The notes under the pieces are model-generated. The model was not told where the DNA came from. It did no database searches and saw only the letters and a list, made by a program, of their open reading frames with translations. 64,000 nt of DNA, from the NCBI RefSeq assembly GCF_027533645.1, contig NZ_JAQAGY010000002.1:496001-560000 (forward strand). Direction: 5' to 3'. How positions within the stretch are numbered: the stretch's first letter is position 1; every line of letters begins with the position of its first letter. Position numbers and translations under genes: made by a program. The stretch comes from Paenibacillus caseinilyticus. Lineage in GTDB: Bacteria > Bacillota > Bacilli > Paenibacillales > NBRC-103111. Positions 62,225 through 64,000 of this stretch are shown here, piece by piece.

Positions 62225-62778
62225 TGCTTGCTACCCTCGCTAAAATAAAGCCTATGCTTGAAATCTCAGAGGAGGATTCGTCCCAGGATCAACTGCTCGA
62301 AGCGTTACTGGTGGCATCCTCTACCGCCATAGAGAATTACTGCCGGCGGTCCTTTGGATATCAAGAGCACAAAGATGTAGTGGTAGATGGAGTGAGGGGA
62401 AAATCCTTGCTCCTCCCTAACTACCCGGTTCACTCCGTGAGTGCCGTAAGCTTTGAGGATGGGATGCGGGAAGACTTCGAGCTCGATGCAGAGAAGGGTA
62501 TCCTGTTCCGGCGTGCAGGGTGGCCATGTGGCGAGAGGGCGATCACAGTGAGCTACACGGCAGGATATGTATTGCCAGGAGACGCCACAGCGGAGCGGCC
62601 GCAGACTTTACCGCGGGTTCTGGAGATAGCGTGCATGCTACTCACCCAAACACTTATGCGGGATCCAGGTGCAAGCTCGGAGCGGGTGGGGGACATATCG
62701 GTATCCTATTCCGCTGACGAGAGAGGGCTTCCCTACACGGTGAGGGCGCTGATCGATCCCTATAAGAGGTTCGCATGA
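62224..62778 (+). CDS. Head-tail connector (gp6-like)
   Basis: 184 residues. Helical start with DQLLEALLVASSTAIENYCR, then beta-rich LLLPNYPVHSVSAVSFEDGM and ITVSYTAGYVLP. Matches the HK97 gp6/SPP1 gp15 connector group. GTG start overlaps the stop of the previous gene. Followed by ATGA overlap. Confidence 0.85.
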   Translation: MLATLAKIKPMLEISEEDSSQDQLLEALLVASSTAIENYCRRSFGYQEHKDVVVDGVRGKSLLLPNYPVHSVSAVSFEDGMREDFELDAEKGILFRRAGWPCGERAITVSYTAGYVLPGDATAERPQTLPRVLEIACMLLTQTLMRDPGASSERVGDISVSYSADERGLPYTVRALIDPYKRFA

Positions 62779-63254
62779 CAAAAACAAGACGTACCTCGAG
62801 GAGGAGAGCCAATGTAACCGTGACAGAGGAGTCCAAGCTGCCTGACATGCTGAGAAAGCTTGAGGAGCTGGCTGCCAAAGAGGTCCATGTGGGCGCGGCC
62901 GGGGATGCTGAGCTGGCCATGATCGCCGGCATCCATGAATACGGGTCAATCAAGGCAGGTATCCCGGCTCGCAGCTTCATCGGATCGGGGCGTAAAAAGG
63001 CATCGGCTGCCGTCTCCAAGCTGGTCAGAACCAAGCTGCAGGACTTGGCAGAAGGCAGTCTGGATGCCGAGTCGTTCCTCAAACAAATCGGCGACTTGGC
63101 GCAGCAGAGTGTACTGAAGAATTTTGATCGAATCCGGACGCCTCCCCTTTCCCCGATCTATGCGAGACGGAAGGGCTCACGCAAGATCCTTGTACAGGAG
63201 CAGGAGCTGAGGGATTCGATCACCTATCTGATTACGGGGAGGAAGCGCCGGTGA
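62775..63254 (+). CDS. Head/neck protein (HK97 gp10-like)
   Basis: 159 residues: a basic start, KEVHVGAAGDAELAMIAGIH EYG, IPARSFIGSGRKKA, and the end SPIYARRKGSRKILVQEQEL with LRDSITY. This IHEYG...IPARSF pattern is typical of phage gp10/gpG-type morphogenesis proteins. Overlaps neighbours by 4 bp on both sides. Confidence 0.8.
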   Translation: MTKTRRTSRRRANVTVTEESKLPDMLRKLEELAAKEVHVGAAGDAELAMIAGIHEYGSIKAGIPARSFIGSGRKKASAAVSKLVRTKLQDLAEGSLDAESFLKQIGDLAQQSVLKNFDRIRTPPLSPIYARRKGSRKILVQEQELRDSITYLITGRKRR

Positions 63255-63598
63255 GAATGTTTCGATTCGCCCGGCTGATCAGGAAGTACTCCACGTCATA
63301 CATCCGGGTGCGTACCGGCGCGGGAGATTACGACGAAGATGGGGTGTTTCAACCTGCGGCCGCGGCTCCTGAAACCCTTTTAGGCGTAATCCAGCCCGTC
63401 GGTATGAAGCTGATGGAGCTTGAGGGCGGCCGATACACTTCGGATGATCGGATTCTTTACGCCACGACTGAGCACCAGACGGGTGACGTTATCGAGTATC
63501 TGGGCACCCGGTATAAGGTGGAGTCGGTTGAGGCCCGTGAGTATTCTGATGTGGGAAAATACATGCTGAAACGGGTGAGCTCCCATGATCTCCTTTGA
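63251..63598 (+). CDS. Head closure protein (SPP1 gp16-like)
   Basis: 115 residues, beta-rich: STSYIRVRTGAGDYDEDGVF, LLGVIQPVGMKLMELEGGRY, YTSDDRILYATTEHQTGDVI, GTRYKVESVEAREYSDVGKY. This layout matches head closure or head-tail joining proteins. GTG 63251 or ATG 63257 may be the start. Overlaps the next gene by 14 bp. Confidence 0.75.
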   Translation: MRMFRFARLIRKYSTSYIRVRTGAGDYDEDGVFQPAAAAPETLLGVIQPVGMKLMELEGGRYTSDDRILYATTEHQTGDVIEYLGTRYKVESVEAREYSDVGKYMLKRVSSHDLL

Positions 63599-64000
63599 AT
63601 CCATCCGATCCGCCATCGTGCGGGGGCTGGCAGCCTATCTAGGGAATAAGGTCATTGAGATGAATAGCTCCGGCCAAGCTCCGGCCTATCCATTCATGAC
63701 TTATGACTTTCTGGAGGACGACAGTCCCGGCGGCTTACCGATTATCCAGAGCCAAAATGGAGCCGTTACCCTGACTGAGACGGTCGAATTCACCATGTCC
63801 TTTCACTCCTACTCAGAAAGCACCTTGGAGGGTAAGGTATTAGCTCTTAAGGCGCGGGATTGGTTCCTGGGTGAGGGTCATCTGGAGCTTAAGTACAAGG
63901 TGGACGTGATCGTCGCCGAGATCGGGAAGGTGGAGAATCGAGACGTCCTTGTAGGCGAGGAATGGGAGCGCCGACACGGATTCGAGGTGACCTTCCGGAC
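63585..64000 (+). CDS. Neck/tail completion protein, cut by the window edge
   Basis: Open from ATG 63585 to the last base with no stop, at least 138 residues. Starts MISFESIRSAIVRGLAAYLG; then YPFMTYDFLEDDSPGGLPII, VTLTETVEFTMSFHSYSEST and REWFLGEGHLELKYKVDVI-like. Similar in plan to phage neck terminator/tail completion proteins (gp12-like). Continues outside the window. Confidence 0.7.
   Translation, partial: MISFESIRSAIVRGLAAYLGNKVIEMNSSGQAPAYPFMTYDFLEDDSPGGLPIIQSQNGAVTLTETVEFTMSFHSYSESTLEGKVLALKARDWFLGEGHLELKYKVDVIVAEIGKVENRDVLVGEEWERRHGFEVTFR

Overview
The window looks like a chromosome segment of an endospore-forming Gram-positive of the Paenibacillus type. The evidence is the GC-rich host coding style, strong Firmicute ribosome binding sites, a complete gerPA-gerPE spore germination set, asnS next to dnaD, and a YjcG-like phosphoesterase. 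Coordinates 1 to about 40,370 are host chromosome. From about 40,370 to the right edge lies a temperate siphovirus-type prophage, cut off by the window end inside its neck genes.

Host part, left to right. leuC-leuD (leucine biosynthesis) end at a terminator. A 3-hydroxyacyl-CoA dehydrogenase gene overlaps ackA. asnS follows behind a possible structured leader, then dnaD. A membrane chemoreceptor without an external sensor domain is on the minus strand. Next come two exporter loci with the same plan. Locus 1 (8.4-18.0 kb) has an ABC ATPase, a lipoprotein membrane-fusion protein, a 975-residue FtsX/MacB-type permease, a second ATPase with an AbrB-like tail, a solute-binding lipoprotein and a large secreted multidomain protein. 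Locus 2 (18.2-25.3 kb) has a GbsR/MarR-type repressor, an RND pump of the SwrC/AcrB class, a lipoprotein membrane-fusion protein and again a large secreted protein with similar segments. Pairing each pump with a large secreted protein is the most interesting host feature.

Then come a 2H phosphoesterase, a PgpA-type phosphatase, three tRNA genes (fMet, Ile-CAT, Leu-TAA), the gerP cluster with an Hsp20-like gene inserted and identical putative sigma-K -10 boxes, several small proteins, a VOC-fold enzyme, a YbaK-type deacylase, a LigD-type ATP-dependent DNA ligase, an MntH transporter, and a bla-blaR1-blaI penicillin-resistance unit with operator palindromes at its promoter.

Prophage part. The left end is a 3' half of tRNA-Val(GAC) at 40,370-40,411, interpreted as attL. 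A membrane accessory gene, integrase, ImmA-type protease and cI-like repressor read leftward. Four copies of a 17-bp operator separate them from rightward early genes. These are small HTH proteins, DUF2800 nuclease, DUF2815, a family A DNA polymerase, a VapE-type primase/helicase, a VRR-NUC nuclease and a SNF2 helicase. An AT-rich minus-strand gene is inserted between the polymerase and VapE genes. Helically phased repeats beside an AT-rich tract just after vapE look like an origin or regulatory site. A structured, non-coding 260-bp stretch then precedes HNH, small and large terminase, portal, ClpP-type protease, HK97-type capsid, connector and neck genes.

Least explained are the two secreted-protein/pump loci, a dispersed structured repeat (2.1 and 30.4 kb), the AT-rich prophage cargo genes, the possible origin at 53.06-53.2 kb, the structured RNA candidate at 55.0-55.25 kb, and a 32-residue minus-strand mini-gene inside the late region. 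All functional calls rest on reading the sequence only.
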